A model generated the notes under the pieces. The model was not told the origin of the DNA. It did not search any database and worked only from the letters and a program-made list of their open reading frames with translations. Positions 9,202-18,005 of a stretch of DNA of 64,000 bases are shown here, one piece after another. The stretch is from Pontibacter rufus. Lineage in GTDB: Bacteria > Bacteroidota > Bacteroidia > Cytophagales > Hymenobacteraceae. How positions within the stretch are numbered: position 1 is the first letter of the stretch; the number at the start of each line of letters is the position of its first letter. A program made the position numbers and the translations under genes. Location of the stretch: NCBI RefSeq assembly GCF_015694705.1, contig NZ_JADQDR010000004.1, positions 310,001 through 374,000 on the forward strand, in the 5' to 3' direction.

Positions 9202-10338
9202 CTAATCCTGCTTTTCTGCGTCTTGCTGCTCCAGCACATACTTTACCGAAACCGGGAAGTGGTCAGAAAGCCCCATCTCGTAATGCGTTTCATACTCGTA
9301 AGCTTTCAGGCCGTCGCTGTAAAACTGGTTATCGATACGCAGAAACGGCAGCGGGCCATTGTACGTGGCGCCCACGCCGCTGCCGGCCTGCACAAAAGCG
9401 TTCTGCAACTCATCTGCCAGCCGGCTGTACGTATAACTGAACGGAATATCATTGAAGTCGCCGCATACAATAACCGGGTAAGGTGCGGTTTCTATTTGCT
9501 CCAGCAGCAGTTCTACCTGGTGCCCCCGAGCAATAAAGCCCTTGCGCAGTCGCCGGGCCACATTGCGGCCTTCCTTCTTAAAACTCTCTTCGTTGCCGAT
9601 GGCATAGTACGTATTTTCGATGTCTTCAGATTTGATACTCATGGATTGCAGGTGCGCATTATAAATCCGGATGGTATCGCCTTTTACATCAATGTCTGTC
9701 CAGATAACGCGGTTGGGGCTGGATTTACCGAAGTTGATAAGGCCCTTATTCACGATAGGATACTTTGAGAAAATAACCACGCCAATGTCGCCCTTTTCGC
9801 GGTCGATGTTTGCCACAGAAAAAAACCTGAACTTGTTGTAGCGGATGCCTATTCTGCTGATAGTATTGTATACGTTGGAGTGGCGCTTGCTATAAAACTC
9901 CTGCAGGCAATACACGTCGGCCGGATGCCTTGCAATCCAGTCAATCATTTCTGCAGATGCCGGTGCTTCGCTTTTGTTGCTGGCCAGGTACGCGTTAAAC
10001 ATGTGGGTATTGTAACTGAGCACTTCCAGCGTTTTGGCGCCTGCCGGCACTTCCTCATCGCCAAAGTTAAACGACACCAGGCGTGCATAGTAGTTCCATC
10101 CGAACAGCAGCACTGCCAGCGGCAGCACCACAATCCAGGAGCGCCGCAGTGCCCAGTACAGCAAAAACAGGAAGTTGAGCGCCAGTGCACCCGGCAGCGA
10201 GAAAGCAATAAAACCGGCCGGCCAGAACTTGTAGGGCGGCACCTGCAGGCACAACACGCCCAGCACTACCCAGAGCACCACCCCGATATTCAGGATAAGC
10301 CAGATTCGCCTTCTTATTCTCTTAAATGTTCCCGACAT
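9202..10338 (-). CDS. Endonuclease/exonuclease/phosphatase-family membrane protein
   Basis: A 378-residue protein with about three N-terminal membrane helices (residues 10-85) and then an EEP domain. Signatures include SYNTHMFNAYL at the start of the fold, a CLQEFY segment with the catalytic Glu, CGDFNDIP, and the closing LSDHFPVSVKY. Such proteins probably hydrolyse phosphodiesters or phospholipid head groups at the envelope; the substrate is unknown. The ORF is open to 10413, but the ATG at 10338 gives a plausible MSGTFKRIRRRIW cytoplasmic tail before the first helix. A TAATTTTG box ends only 5 nt before this ATG, hinting at a leaderless or very short-leader transcript. Confidence 0.85.
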   Translation of the reverse strand: MSGTFKRIRRRIWLILNIGVVLWVVLGVLCLQVPPYKFWPAGFIAFSLPGALALNFLFLLYWALRRSWIVVLPLAVLLFGWNYYARLVSFNFGDEEVPAGAKTLEVLSYNTHMFNAYLASNKSEAPASAEMIDWIARHPADVYCLQEFYSKRHSNVYNTISRIGIRYNKFRFFSVANIDREKGDIGVVIFSKYPIVNKGLINFGKSSPNRVIWTDIDVKGDTIRIYNAHLQSMSIKSEDIENTYYAIGNEESFKKEGRNVARRLRKGFIARGHQVELLLEQIETAPYPVIVCGDFNDIPFSYTYSRLADELQNAFVQAGSGVGATYNGPLPFLRIDNQFYSDGLKAYEYETHYEMGLSDHFPVSVKYVLEQQDAEKQD

Positions 10339-10343
10339 TGTAG

Positions 10344-10351
10344 CAAAATTA
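10344..10351 (-). promoter_or_regulatory. -7 box (TAATTTTG) next to the EEP start codon
   Basis: On the minus strand TAATTTTG is followed by CTACA and then ATG. In Bacteroidota the start point falls a few bases past this box, so transcription would begin about at the ATG. No TTTG -33 element was seen at the usual distance, so confidence is modest. Confidence 0.4.
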
Positions 10352-10552
10352 CAAATAAAGCGCTTACCTATCCCACGCCCGCAGCAAATATCTGCCTCAT
10401 CCGCAAACGCCACAAGGTGCTTTAAAAGCCGAAGAACTTTTACGCAGCAGGCTGCGTTTGTATTTTACATGCTTACCTGGGGTATAATCGGCTTTAGTGG
10501 CAGGCCCGGTTATACTTAAACTCAATTTAATAGTAGCCTCAAACAAAGACTG

Positions 10553-10583
10553 TTGTATATATAATGTTTTTGTCGTAAATTTG
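10553..10583 (+). promoter_or_regulatory. Housekeeping promoter of the rimP operon
   Basis: TTG at 10553-10555, a 20-nt spacer and TAAATTTG at 10576-10583 match the Bacteroidota primary-sigma consensus (TTTG, 19-21 nt, TAnnTTTG). The inferred start near 10590 gives a leader of about 57 nt before rimP. Confidence 0.75.
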
Positions 10584-10604
10584 TGGCATTATTTCCAGGG
10601 AGCT

Positions 10605-10625
10605 GAGGGGACATGAAGTCCCCTT
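10605..10625 (+). promoter_or_regulatory. Leader hairpin upstream of rimP
   Basis: GAGGGGAC (10605-10612) pairs with GTCCCCTT (10618-10625) around the loop ATGAA: seven Watson-Crick pairs plus one G-T. It begins about 15 nt after the inferred start point and ends about 20 nt before the rimP ATG. A pyrimidine-rich stretch follows, so it could be a weak attenuator, a protein-binding site or simply an mRNA stabiliser. Function is inference. Confidence 0.5.
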
Positions 10626-10646
10626 CTTTATTTCTTAAAGTTACTT

Positions 10647-11120
10647 ATGGCACTAACTGCGGCAATCATACGTGAGATGGCGGAAGCCAGCCTTCCGGAA
10701 TCTGACCTGTTTATAGTGGATGTGACGGTATCTGATACGCCTGTCCGGCCTAAGATAACGGTGCTGGCAGACGGCGAGCAGGGCATTACCATCGATCAAT
10801 GCGCTACCATCAGCCGCCGCATCAACGCAAAAATTGTGGAGGTATTTGGCGAAGAAATAAGCTATGTGTTGGAAGTAAGTTCGCCGGGCGTGGATTTCCC
10901 ACTTACGCAGCCCAAACAGTACCAGCGCAACGTAGGCCGCAGCCTGAAGGTAAAACTGCAGGACGGCGCCGAAAAAACAGGCAAGCTGGAAGAAGTAACT
11001 GAAAGCGGCATCGGCCTGCTGGAGGAGGTTAAACAGAAAGGCAAAAAGGCAACGCATGTGCCTGTGCAAATACCTTTCGGGGAAATTGTGAAAGCAAATG
11101 TTGTAATATCTTTTAAATGA
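10647..11120 (+). CDS. rimP: Ribosome maturation factor RimP
   Basis: A 157-residue protein needed for late 30S subunit assembly. The N-terminal domain ends near residue 80 and includes CATISRRINAKI and SYVLEVSSPGVDFPL, where SSPG is the family hallmark. The C-terminal SH3-like domain covers about 85-155. Length is typical. It opens the rimP-nusA-infB cluster: its stop at 11118-11120 lies 7 nt before nusA, so the two are surely co-transcribed. It is preceded by a consensus promoter and a short leader with a hairpin. Confidence 0.95.
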   Translation: MALTAAIIREMAEASLPESDLFIVDVTVSDTPVRPKITVLADGEQGITIDQCATISRRINAKIVEVFGEEISYVLEVSSPGVDFPLTQPKQYQRNVGRSLKVKLQDGAEKTGKLEEVTESGIGLLEEVKQKGKKATHVPVQIPFGEIVKANVVISFK

Positions 11121-11127
11121 TAAAATA

Positions 11128-12384
11128 ATGAACAGTTCAGTCCTGATCGAGTCGTTCGCGGAATTTGCGAAATTCAAGAACATAGACCGCCCGACCATGA
11201 TGCGCATCCTGGAGGATGTGTTCCGCACCATGATCCGTAAAAAGTGGGGTACCGACGAGAACTTTGACATCATCCTGAATGTGGAGAAAGGTGACCTGGA
11301 GATTTGGCGTAACCGCGAAATTGTGGACGACAACTCCGAAGACATCTGGGACTATGACAAGATCAGCCTGTCGGATGCCCGGAAAATAGAGGCTGACTTT
11401 GAGGTAGGCGAAGAAGTATCGGAAGAAATACAACTTGAGGATTTCGGCCGCCGCGCGGTGCTCACAGCCCGCCAGACGCTTATCCAGCGCATCAAGGACA
11501 TGGAAAAGGAGTTGCTGTTCCAGAAGTATAAAGATCAGGTAGGCGAAATCATTTCCGGCGAAGTATACCAGGTATGGAACCGCGAGGTACTGCTGCTGGA
11601 TCAGGAAGAAAACGAACTGCTTATACCTAAAGCCGAGCAAATACCCAAAGACCGTTACCGCAAAGGCGACCAGGTACGCGCTGTGGTGCAGCGGGTAGAA
11701 ATTGTGAACGGTAACCCGAAAATCATACTTTCGCGCACGTCGCCTGCTTTCCTGGAGCGCCTGTTTGAGAACGAGGTGCCGGAAATATTTGACGGGCTGA
11801 TTGCCATTAAGAAAATTGTACGGGAGCCGGGCGAACGCGCCAAGGTAGCTGTAGAATCTTTTGATGACCGCATTGACCCGGTAGGCGCCTGCGTAGGCAT
11901 GAAAGGCTCCCGCATACACAGCATTGTGCGCGAACTGGAAAATGAAAACATCGACGTTATAAATTATACCGAAAACCTGGAACTCTACATCCAGCGTGCG
12001 CTCAGCCCTGCTAAAATAAGCAGCATGAAGATTGACGAGGAAGGCGGCCGCGTATCGGTATTCCTGAAGCCGGACCAGGTGTCGCTTGCCATTGGAAAAG
12101 GCGGCCAGAACATCAAGCTCGCCAGCCGTTTGGTCGGGTATGAAATTGACGTGTTCCGTGAGTCTGAAACTTATGAGGAAGATATTACCCTGAATGAGTT
12201 CTCGGATGAAATTGAAGGATGGATAATTGACGAACTCCGTCGCATTGGCCTCGATACCGCAAAAAGTGTACTGGCCGTGAGCAAAGAAGACCTGCTGCGC
12301 CGCACAGAGCTGGAAGAAGAGACCATTGACGACGTGCTCTCTATCCTGCGTGAGGAGTTAGAAGAAGAAGACAATAATCAATAG
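11128..12384 (+). CDS. nusA: Transcription termination/antitermination factor NusA
   Basis: A 418-residue RNA polymerase-binding factor that affects pausing, termination and antitermination. The order is an N-terminal polymerase-binding domain (about 1-130), an S1 RNA-binding domain (about 137-205, beginning GEIISGEVYQVWNREVLLL), and two KH domains. The second KH has its glycine loop AIGKGGQNI at 321-329. A short acidic C-terminal helical segment follows, without the acidic repeats of enterobacterial NusA. Length fits Bacteroidota NusA. It is the middle gene of rimP-nusA-infB; 119 nt separate it from infB, and that gap holds a second promoter. Confidence 0.96.
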   Translation: MNSSVLIESFAEFAKFKNIDRPTMMRILEDVFRTMIRKKWGTDENFDIILNVEKGDLEIWRNREIVDDNSEDIWDYDKISLSDARKIEADFEVGEEVSEEIQLEDFGRRAVLTARQTLIQRIKDMEKELLFQKYKDQVGEIISGEVYQVWNREVLLLDQEENELLIPKAEQIPKDRYRKGDQVRAVVQRVEIVNGNPKIILSRTSPAFLERLFENEVPEIFDGLIAIKKIVREPGERAKVAVESFDDRIDPVGACVGMKGSRIHSIVRELENENIDVINYTENLELYIQRALSPAKISSMKIDEEGGRVSVFLKPDQVSLAIGKGGQNIKLASRLVGYEIDVFRESETYEEDITLNEFSDEIEGWIIDELRRIGLDTAKSVLAVSKEDLLRRTELEEETIDDVLSILREELEEEDNNQ

Positions 12385-12415
12385 TTGTGAGTTGTGTCCC
12401 TATGATATAATTTTG
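12385..12415 (+). promoter_or_regulatory. Internal promoter before infB
   Basis: TTG at 12385-12387, a 20-nt gap and TAATTTTG at 12408-12415 match the Bacteroidota consensus. It lies in the nusA-infB gap and would give infB extra expression from a start near 12422, about 80 nt before its ATG. Confidence 0.6.
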
Positions 12416-12503
12416 TAACAAATTTATGTCGAAGCACAGCTCCGGTGCCTCTATCCAGGCAGCTATACTTTAACAGAAGCATAAAAAGACAGCATATTAG
12501 AAA

Positions 12504-15500
12504 ATGGCAGAAGAAATAACAAAGAGGCTTAAACAGGTTGCAACCCACTTAAACATTGGCACTTCCACCATTGTAGATTACCTGTCTGCCAAAGGTTTTG
12601 ATGTGGAAAACAAGCCCACAACCAAAATCACGGCAGATCAGCTCAGTATGCTGGAAAAAGAATTTGCTTCCTCCAGACAGGACAAGCGCGAGGCAGAGGA
12701 TCTCAACATTGGCAAAAAACCGCAGAGCAATCAGGTTATTGAGTCGGCAGCACAGCCGCATGAGGCCAAAAAGCCGGCCGAGCCTGAACAGGAAGTGCTG
12801 ATTACATCGGTGCACCAGCCTAAGCCCCAGGCAACACAGCCCAAAGCCCCGGAAGCACCAAAAGCGCCGGAAAGAGCGATGCCTGTTGAAGAGCAAAAGC
12901 TGCGTGGCTTTACAGTAGTAGGCAAGATTGAACTGGATGCAAAAGGCAACCCAATCCCGAAAAAGGCAGAACCGAAGGCGGAAGCGCCAGCACCGGCTGT
13001 TACAGCACCAGCTCCTGCACCAACAGTGGAGAAGCCTGCTGCGCCGGCACCACCGGCTACGCCAAAAACAGAACAGCCTGTAGCCGAACAACCACCTGTA
13101 GCACCGCAGCCTGAAGCCAAGGCACCGGAAGCGCCTGCTGCTCCTAAACAAGAAACACAAACACCAGCTGCGCCACAAGCAGAAGCGCCAACGCAACCGG
13201 CTGCCGCCGAAAAGCCAGCTGAGAAACAACCGGAGGCGCCTAAGCAGCCTGCACCTGTACAAACGCCTGAAGCCCAGGCGCCGGCGCAACCAGCAGCAAA
13301 TACACCTGCAGATAAAGAACAAGGACCAATAGAAACAATTACAGCAAAAGCCGACCAGCTGAAAGGCCTTACGGTGCTTGGCAAAATAGAATTGCCAGTA
13401 GAATCCCGTAGAAAAGGTTCCAAGCCGGTAGCATCTTCCGACGAGAAGAAAGGCAAAAAGAAAAAGCGCAAGCGTATTATGGTGGCCACAGAAGGTAGCC
13501 AACCCGGACAAGCAGGGCAGCAAACGCAGCCTGGCCAGTCGGCGCAGCAGGGCAACAACCGCCCTATCCGCCCGATGGTACAACGCGAACAGAAAGGCGG
13601 CAGGCCTGCAGGCGCAGGAGGTCCGGCCAGAGGCGGACGTCGTGATGTGGCACCGGCCCGTGCAGATAAGGCGGAAGTAACAGACAAGCAGATTCAGGAG
13701 CAGATTAAGGCTACACTGGCGAAACTGAGCGGTGGCAAAGGCGCTGGTGGCAACCGCGCCAAGTATCGCCGGGAGAAGCGTTCAGCCATTGCAGATGCTA
13801 CTGAGGAGCGCCGCATGGCAGAGCAGGCCGAATCAAAAACACTGCGTGTTACCGAATTCGTGTCGGCCAACGACCTGGCTTCGCTGATGGATGTGAGCGT
13901 AAACGACGTTATCAAGGTATGTATGCAACTGGGCATGTTCGTGTCCATCAACCAGCGCCTCGATGCCGAAGCCATCACCATTATTGCTGATGAATTTGGC
14001 TACGATGTTGAGTTCATCACTTCAGAAGATGAGCAGGCCCTGGAAGATGTTGCCGAAGAGAACGAGGAGGATTTGGAAGAGCGTGCGCCGATTGTAACCA
14101 TCATGGGCCACGTTGACCATGGTAAAACATCGCTGCTCGACTACATCCGGAATGCCAACGTAACAGCCGGCGAGGCAGGCGGTATTACACAGCACATCGG
14201 GGCTTACAAAGTAAAAACCGAAAGCGGCCGTACCATCACCTTCCTCGATACGCCAGGCCACGAAGCCTTTACGGCTATGCGTGCCCGTGGCGCCAAAATA
14301 ACGGACGTGGTTATTATTGTGGTAGCCGCTGACGACGCAGTGATGCCGCAGACAAAAGAGGCCATCAACCACGCACAGGCAGCAGGCGTGCCGATTATTA
14401 TTGCCCTGAACAAAGTGGATAAGCCAGCCGCCAACCCGGACAAGATTCGGGAAGAACTGGCCCAAATGAATATACTGGTAGAAGAATGGGGTGGCAAGTA
14501 CCAGTCGCAGGAGGTATCGGCTAAGTCTGGTTTAGGCGTGCCGGATCTGCTGGAGAAGGTGCTGCTCGAAGCCGAATTACTGGAGCTCAAGGCAAACCCT
14601 GATCGCCAGGCTGTAGGCGCCGTTATCGAGGCGTCGCTGGACAAAGGCCGTGGTTATGTAGCTACTGTACTGGTTCAGACAGGCACCCTGCATATTGGCG
14701 ATGTGGTACTGGCCGGCTCTCATTACGGCAGGGTAAAGGCAATGACCGACCACCGTGGCAAGAAAATGAAAGAAGCCGGGCCGTCCACGCCGGTGCAGTT
14801 ATTAGGCCTGGAAGGTGCGCCGCAGGCAGGCGATAAATTCCTGGTGATGGATTCGGAGCGCGAGGCGCGTGAAATTGCTTCTAACCGCTCCCAGGTACAG
14901 CGCGAGCAAAGCCTGCGTACCCGCAAGCACATTACGCTTGATGAAATTGGCCGTCGTTTGGCAATCGGTTCGTTTAAGGAGCTGAATGTAATTGTGAAAG
15001 GCGACGTGGATGGTTCCGTAGAAGCGCTGTCTGACTCTTTGCTGAAGTTATCGACCAATGAGGTGCAGGTAAACATCATCAACAAAGGGGTAGGTGCTAT
15101 CTCAGAATCTGACGTGCTGCTTGCATCGGCCTCCGACGCTATTATTATCGGTTTCCAGGTACGTCCTTCGGCCAATGCCCGTAAGCTGGCAGAGCAGGAG
15201 CAGATTGATGTGCGCCTGTACTCTATCATCTACGATGCCATCAACGAGGTGAAAGACGCCATGGAAGGTATGCTGGCGCCGACCCTGAAGGAAGAAATTA
15301 CAGGTAATGCAGAGGTGCGCGAAGTATTCAGGATTACCAAAGTGGGTACCATTGCCGGTTGTATGGTTACAGACGGAACAATACAGCGTAACGCGAAGGT
15401 ACGCCTGGTGCGCGACGGCATTGTGGTGCACGACGGCGAGATTCTGGCGCTCAAGCGTTTCAAAGACGATGTAGCCGAGGTAAGACAAGGATACGAGTGC

Positions 15501-15587
15501 GGTATCAGCCTGAAAGGTTTCAACGAAATCCAGGAAGGCGACGTGATTGAGGCATACGTGGAAAAAGAAGTGAAGCGTACGCTATAA
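12504..15587 (+). CDS. infB: Translation initiation factor IF-2
   Basis: A 1027-residue GTPase that brings initiator tRNA to the 30S subunit and promotes subunit joining. The first 50 residues form an IF2-N helix domain. Next comes a very long Pro/Ala/Gln/Glu-rich linker (about 75-285) and a basic Lys/Arg/Gly-rich part (about 310-430), followed by a second IF2-N-like segment. The G domain has GHVDHGKT (535-542), DTPGH (582-586), NKVD (636-639) and SAKS (672-675); domains II, III and the tRNA-binding domain IV follow. The core is standard. The linker is long but is a usual place for length variation. The stop codon overlaps the first of two AAGTATAA octamers (15586, 15601), then a strong terminator. 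Confidence 0.97.
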   Translation: MAEEITKRLKQVATHLNIGTSTIVDYLSAKGFDVENKPTTKITADQLSMLEKEFASSRQDKREAEDLNIGKKPQSNQVIESAAQPHEAKKPAEPEQEVLITSVHQPKPQATQPKAPEAPKAPERAMPVEEQKLRGFTVVGKIELDAKGNPIPKKAEPKAEAPAPAVTAPAPAPTVEKPAAPAPPATPKTEQPVAEQPPVAPQPEAKAPEAPAAPKQETQTPAAPQAEAPTQPAAAEKPAEKQPEAPKQPAPVQTPEAQAPAQPAANTPADKEQGPIETITAKADQLKGLTVLGKIELPVESRRKGSKPVASSDEKKGKKKKRKRIMVATEGSQPGQAGQQTQPGQSAQQGNNRPIRPMVQREQKGGRPAGAGGPARGGRRDVAPARADKAEVTDKQIQEQIKATLAKLSGGKGAGGNRAKYRREKRSAIADATEERRMAEQAESKTLRVTEFVSANDLASLMDVSVNDVIKVCMQLGMFVSINQRLDAEAITIIADEFGYDVEFITSEDEQALEDVAEENEEDLEERAPIVTIMGHVDHGKTSLLDYIRNANVTAGEAGGITQHIGAYKVKTESGRTITFLDTPGHEAFTAMRARGAKITDVVIIVVAADDAVMPQTKEAINHAQAAGVPIIIALNKVDKPAANPDKIREELAQMNILVEEWGGKYQSQEVSAKSGLGVPDLLEKVLLEAELLELKANPDRQAVGAVIEASLDKGRGYVATVLVQTGTLHIGDVVLAGSHYGRVKAMTDHRGKKMKEAGPSTPVQLLGLEGAPQAGDKFLVMDSEREAREIASNRSQVQREQSLRTRKHITLDEIGRRLAIGSFKELNVIVKGDVDGSVEALSDSLLKLSTNEVQVNIINKGVGAISESDVLLASASDAIIIGFQVRPSANARKLAEQEQIDVRLYSIIYDAINEVKDAMEGMLAPTLKEEITGNAEVREVFRITKVGTIAGCMVTDGTIQRNAKVRLVRDGIVVHDGEILALKRFKDDVAEVRQGYECGISLKGFNEIQEGDVIEAYVEKEVKRTL

Positions 15588-15610
15588 GTATAAATGCTGC
15601 AAGTATAAAT

Positions 15611-15666
15611 TAGTATATAAAAAAGTCCCCGGCCGCGAAAGTAGCCGGGGACTTTTTTATATACTA
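15611..15666. terminator. Long perfect terminator after infB
   Basis: A perfect 23-bp inverted repeat (15611-15633 with 15644-15666) with a 10-nt loop; core GTCCCCGGC, flanked by A6 and T6 runs. It closes the rimP-nusA-infB operon and can act in both directions. Confidence 0.9.
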
Positions 15667-15832
15667 AGGCGCTATTAAAGGTTGAAGGAATAAAATAAAG
15701 CGAACAAGGGCGCAGAGTATAAATTCTTCTATATATTTATAAGACATAGTGCTATACCAATAGCTACTTCATATACAGTGCAGATAAAAGCGTATGTTCA
15801 CGTTAAGCAGATAGTTAGGTGCCACTTATTGA

Positions 15833-16408
15833 ATGAAAACAAAAGCTGAAAGGTATATTATAATATTCTTCGCGTGTTTCCTGCTTTTATGGGGATGTGA
15901 AGAGATATTGAGAAGAAAGATAGGCGGCTTTGCTGGTAGTTATCCATATGTAGAATACTGGGACATAAAAGCAACTTAAGAAGAAGTTCTTGAAGCTATA
16001 AAAGAAGTAAAACAGGAGAATCCTTCATTGCAGCCTCCATATCAAGAGGAACTTGTGCCAATGAGAAACTCAGAATATGATTGGGACTCTCCAGAAATGA
16101 TAGAATATAATAAAAAGTTTGACATAGATTCACTAACTCCTCTTCCTCCAAAAACAAAGGCAAATACTAAGGAGGGGTACTGGTTATATGTAGACTTCTA
16201 TTATACTGACACAGGAGAAACAGTTCATACTTGGACAAGGCCTAGTTTTGACAGTACAACAACATTTGCTTTGGTAAGTCTAAATGATAGACTTATAAAC
16301 CGGGACTATTGGTACCTAGCGAATAAAAGAGAAATCAAGAAGTTTAAAACAAGAATTGTCGATAAAATAAAAGATAAAATTAAACAAAGAAGAAAAAGCG
16401 GCACCTAA
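15833..16408 (+). pseudogene. Lipoprotein gene broken by one in-frame stop
   Basis: An ATG at 15833 opens MKTKAERYIIIFFACFLLLW followed by GCEE, a lipoprotein signal with Cys22. After 48 codons (ending WDIKAT) a TAA stands at 15977-15979, and the same frame then stays open for 142 codons to 16408. It reads through EEVLEAIKEVKQENPSLQPP and a Tyr-rich middle to a basic tail (KDKIKQRRKSGT). The part after the stop looks coding, and an ATG at 16028 is the only internal start, without an export signal. A single change (for example GAA to TAA) would explain it. I do not recognise the family. Codons are more AT-rich than the neighbours'. Confidence 0.7.
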
Positions 16409-16530
16409 CCCTGCACAGGCTTCATACTCAACTGCGCCTCGTTCGCAGCCTGTACTAACCGTCCGCAGCAATTTAATGACACACCTCTAAGCCGGAAATT
16501 CCAACTGACATTCTTTTAATTCGAAAAAAA

Positions 16531-16566
16531 TTTGCGAAACCGAATAGTTGCACATATATTTGCAAC
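16531..16566 (+). promoter_or_regulatory. Promoter with overlapping operator for the ArsR-SRPBCC operon
   Basis: TTTG (16531-16534), a 20-nt spacer and TATATTTG (16555-16562) form a full consensus promoter. The dyad GTTGCA-N8-TGCAAC (16547-16566) lies exactly across the -7 box. A winged-helix repressor bound there would block its own promoter, so autoregulation by the next gene is likely (inference). Confidence 0.7.
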
Positions 16567-16598
16567 CGATTGGTTTCATAAACTGAAATTTAAATAAT

Positions 16599-16919
16599 AT
16601 GAGACGAGACATTTTTCAGGCAATAGCCGACCCGACCAGGCGGGCGATTATTACCTTGATTGCATTGCAGGCAATGACACCGAATGCCATTGCCGACAAC
16701 TTCAACACCACGCGGCAAGCTGTTTCTAAACACCTTCGCATTTTAACAGAGTGTGAATTGGTAAAACAGGAACAACAAGGCAGGGAAATTTACTACTCCC
16801 TTGAAATTGAAAAAATGAAAGAGATTGATAAGTGGTTAAACCAATTCAGAGAAATTTGGGAAACCCGGTTCAATCAACTTGACGAAGTATTAGCAACAAT
16901 TAAAAAACAGGAAAAATGA
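16599..16919 (+). CDS. ArsR-type winged-helix regulator
   Basis: A 106-residue DNA-binding protein. The helix-turn-helix is clear: [20 protein letters not shown] is the recognition region, followed by a wing with [14 protein letters not shown]. It has no Cys pair of metal sensors, and its N-terminus ([18 protein letters not shown]) is that of the subgroup paired with AHSA1/SRPBCC proteins. It overlaps the next gene by 4 bases (ATGA), so both are translated as a unit. A dyad over its own -7 box suggests autorepression. The signal it answers to is unknown. The gene pair is AT-richer than its surroundings and lies between two strong terminators. Confidence 0.88.
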   Translation: MRRDIFQAIADPTRRAIITLIALQAMTPNAIADNFNTTRQAVSKHLRILTECELVKQEQQGREIYYSLEIEKMKEIDKWLNQFREIWETRFNQLDEVLATIKKQEK

Positions 16920-17419
16920 AAAACGATTTGCTATTTGATTTTACCGTCGACAAAACAACAAAAACGGTATTCTTTAACCGAGAATTTGCCGCCGGTCTTT
17001 CGCTGGTATGGGATGCTTTTACCAAACAAGAAATTCTCGACCAATGGTGGGCACCTAAACCCTGGGCCTCAAAAACAAAATTCATGAATTTTGAAGTCGG
17101 CGGACGAAGATTTTATGCGATGGTAAGCCCGGAAGGAGAAGAGCGCTGGTCCATTCAGAAATATACTTCCATTAGTCCAAAAACTAATTTCAAAATGACG
17201 AATACTTTTGCAGACAAAGATGAAAACCCTGATTTGCCCGGTTCTGATTGGGATTTGAATTTCAGCGAACAAAACGGAAAAACAAAAGTCAGTATTAGTA
17301 TTTATAATGAGTCGCTTGAACGCTTAGAGAAGATGATTGAAATGGGCTTCAAGGAAGGATTTGCTATGACAACGAACAACCTGGAAGAATTATTGGCAAC
17401 TTTATCGCAACGACAGTAG
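16916..17419 (+). CDS. SRPBCC/AHSA1-like domain protein
   Basis: A 167-residue soluble protein of the START/Bet v1-like fold, which forms a deep ligand pocket. Recognisable parts are [15 protein letters not shown], then [20 protein letters not shown] near residues 42-61, the central sheet with [13 protein letters not shown], and a long C-terminal helix ([20 protein letters not shown]). Members paired with ArsR regulators are widespread in Bacteroidota. Their ligand is unknown; a role in stress or hydrophobic-ligand handling is only a guess. It is translationally coupled to the regulator by a 4-bp overlap and is followed by a 25-bp terminator stem. Confidence 0.85.
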   Translation: MKNDLLFDFTVDKTTKTVFFNREFAAGLSLVWDAFTKQEILDQWWAPKPWASKTKFMNFEVGGRRFYAMVSPEGEERWSIQKYTSISPKTNFKMTNTFADKDENPDLPGSDWDLNFSEQNGKTKVSISIYNESLERLEKMIEMGFKEGFAMTTNNLEELLATLSQRQ

Positions 17420-17478
17420 AAAAACTGCTACTAACGGAGCCAGTATATCAGCCTTTGATACAATACAGCAAAGCCATA

Positions 17479-17543
17479 AAACAAGTATAAGCAAACAGGC
17501 TGCCGCGACAAAGGCACAGCAGCCTGTTTGCTTATACTTGTTT
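17479..17543. terminator. Long perfect terminator hairpin
   Basis: A perfect 25-bp inverted repeat (17479-17503 with 17519-17543) and a 15-nt loop, between the convergent SRPBCC gene and the small basic-tail gene. Each arm holds one AAGTATAA/TTATACTT octamer (17483-17490, 17532-17539). Confidence 0.85.
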
Positions 17544-17572
17544 AAACCTGCCCGTTCTGGCCGGCTCCGGTT

Positions 17573-17914
17573 TTAATGCTTCGCCCGCTTGCGTTTCAGC
17601 CTTTTCTTGTCGCGCTTGTGCTTCTTCATCATATCTTTTTCTTTCTTCAGAATGGCTTTCATGCGCTTGCTGTTTTTGATGTTCTCCTTAGCAAAGCGGC
17701 TGCGTTTGCCATCTTCGTACGCATTCCAGCGCGCATCAAGGCCTTCGCCGCGTTTGCCCACTGCATCTGCCGAGGCGCCCCTTGTTTCGGCTTTGGAGGT
17801 TCCCCAATATTTATCTTTTGATGTCCCCGTGCTGCTTTGCGTGGTTTGTGCCGAAGCCTCCGAAAAACAAAGCATACCGCCAAAAGCCAGCATTAACAAA
17901 AATAATTTCTTCAT
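17573..17914 (-). CDS. Small exported protein with a very basic tail
   Basis: A 113-residue protein of unknown family. A signal peptide is clear (MKKLFLLMLAFGGMLCFSEA, cleavage after SASA or nearby). The mature part begins Ser/Thr-rich (QTTQSSTGTSKD), contains SKAETRGAS and a tryptophan segment (LDARWNAYEDGKRSRF), and ends in about 35 residues dominated by Lys and Arg (KHKRDKKRLKRKRAKH). Such a tail could bind nucleic acid, anionic glycan or the outer leaflet, but nothing proves that. The signal peptide and reading frame look real. No operon partner: the gene lies between a terminator and DUF3078. Confidence 0.6.
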   Translation of the reverse strand: MKKLFLLMLAFGGMLCFSEASAQTTQSSTGTSKDKYWGTSKAETRGASADAVGKRGEGLDARWNAYEDGKRSRFAKENIKNSKRMKAILKKEKDMMKKHKRDKKRLKRKRAKH

Positions 17915-18005
17915 ATCAACAGATTACGATAACACTTACAGAACGCACATATACTCCTAAAGTATACATTGCGGCAATAACGATGCCCGATATTTTAAAG
18001 TTCGT

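Noticed and set aside
10653-11345. Long minus-strand ORF opposite rimP and the start of nusA
   Set aside because: It is the antisense shadow of well-identified genes, with no recognisable domain.
12549-13687. Long minus-strand ORFs (over 300 codons) opposite the IF-2 linker
   Set aside because: They arise from the repetitive Pro/Ala-rich codons of infB read backwards and consist mostly of Cys, Arg, Leu and Ser or Ala/Gly runs.
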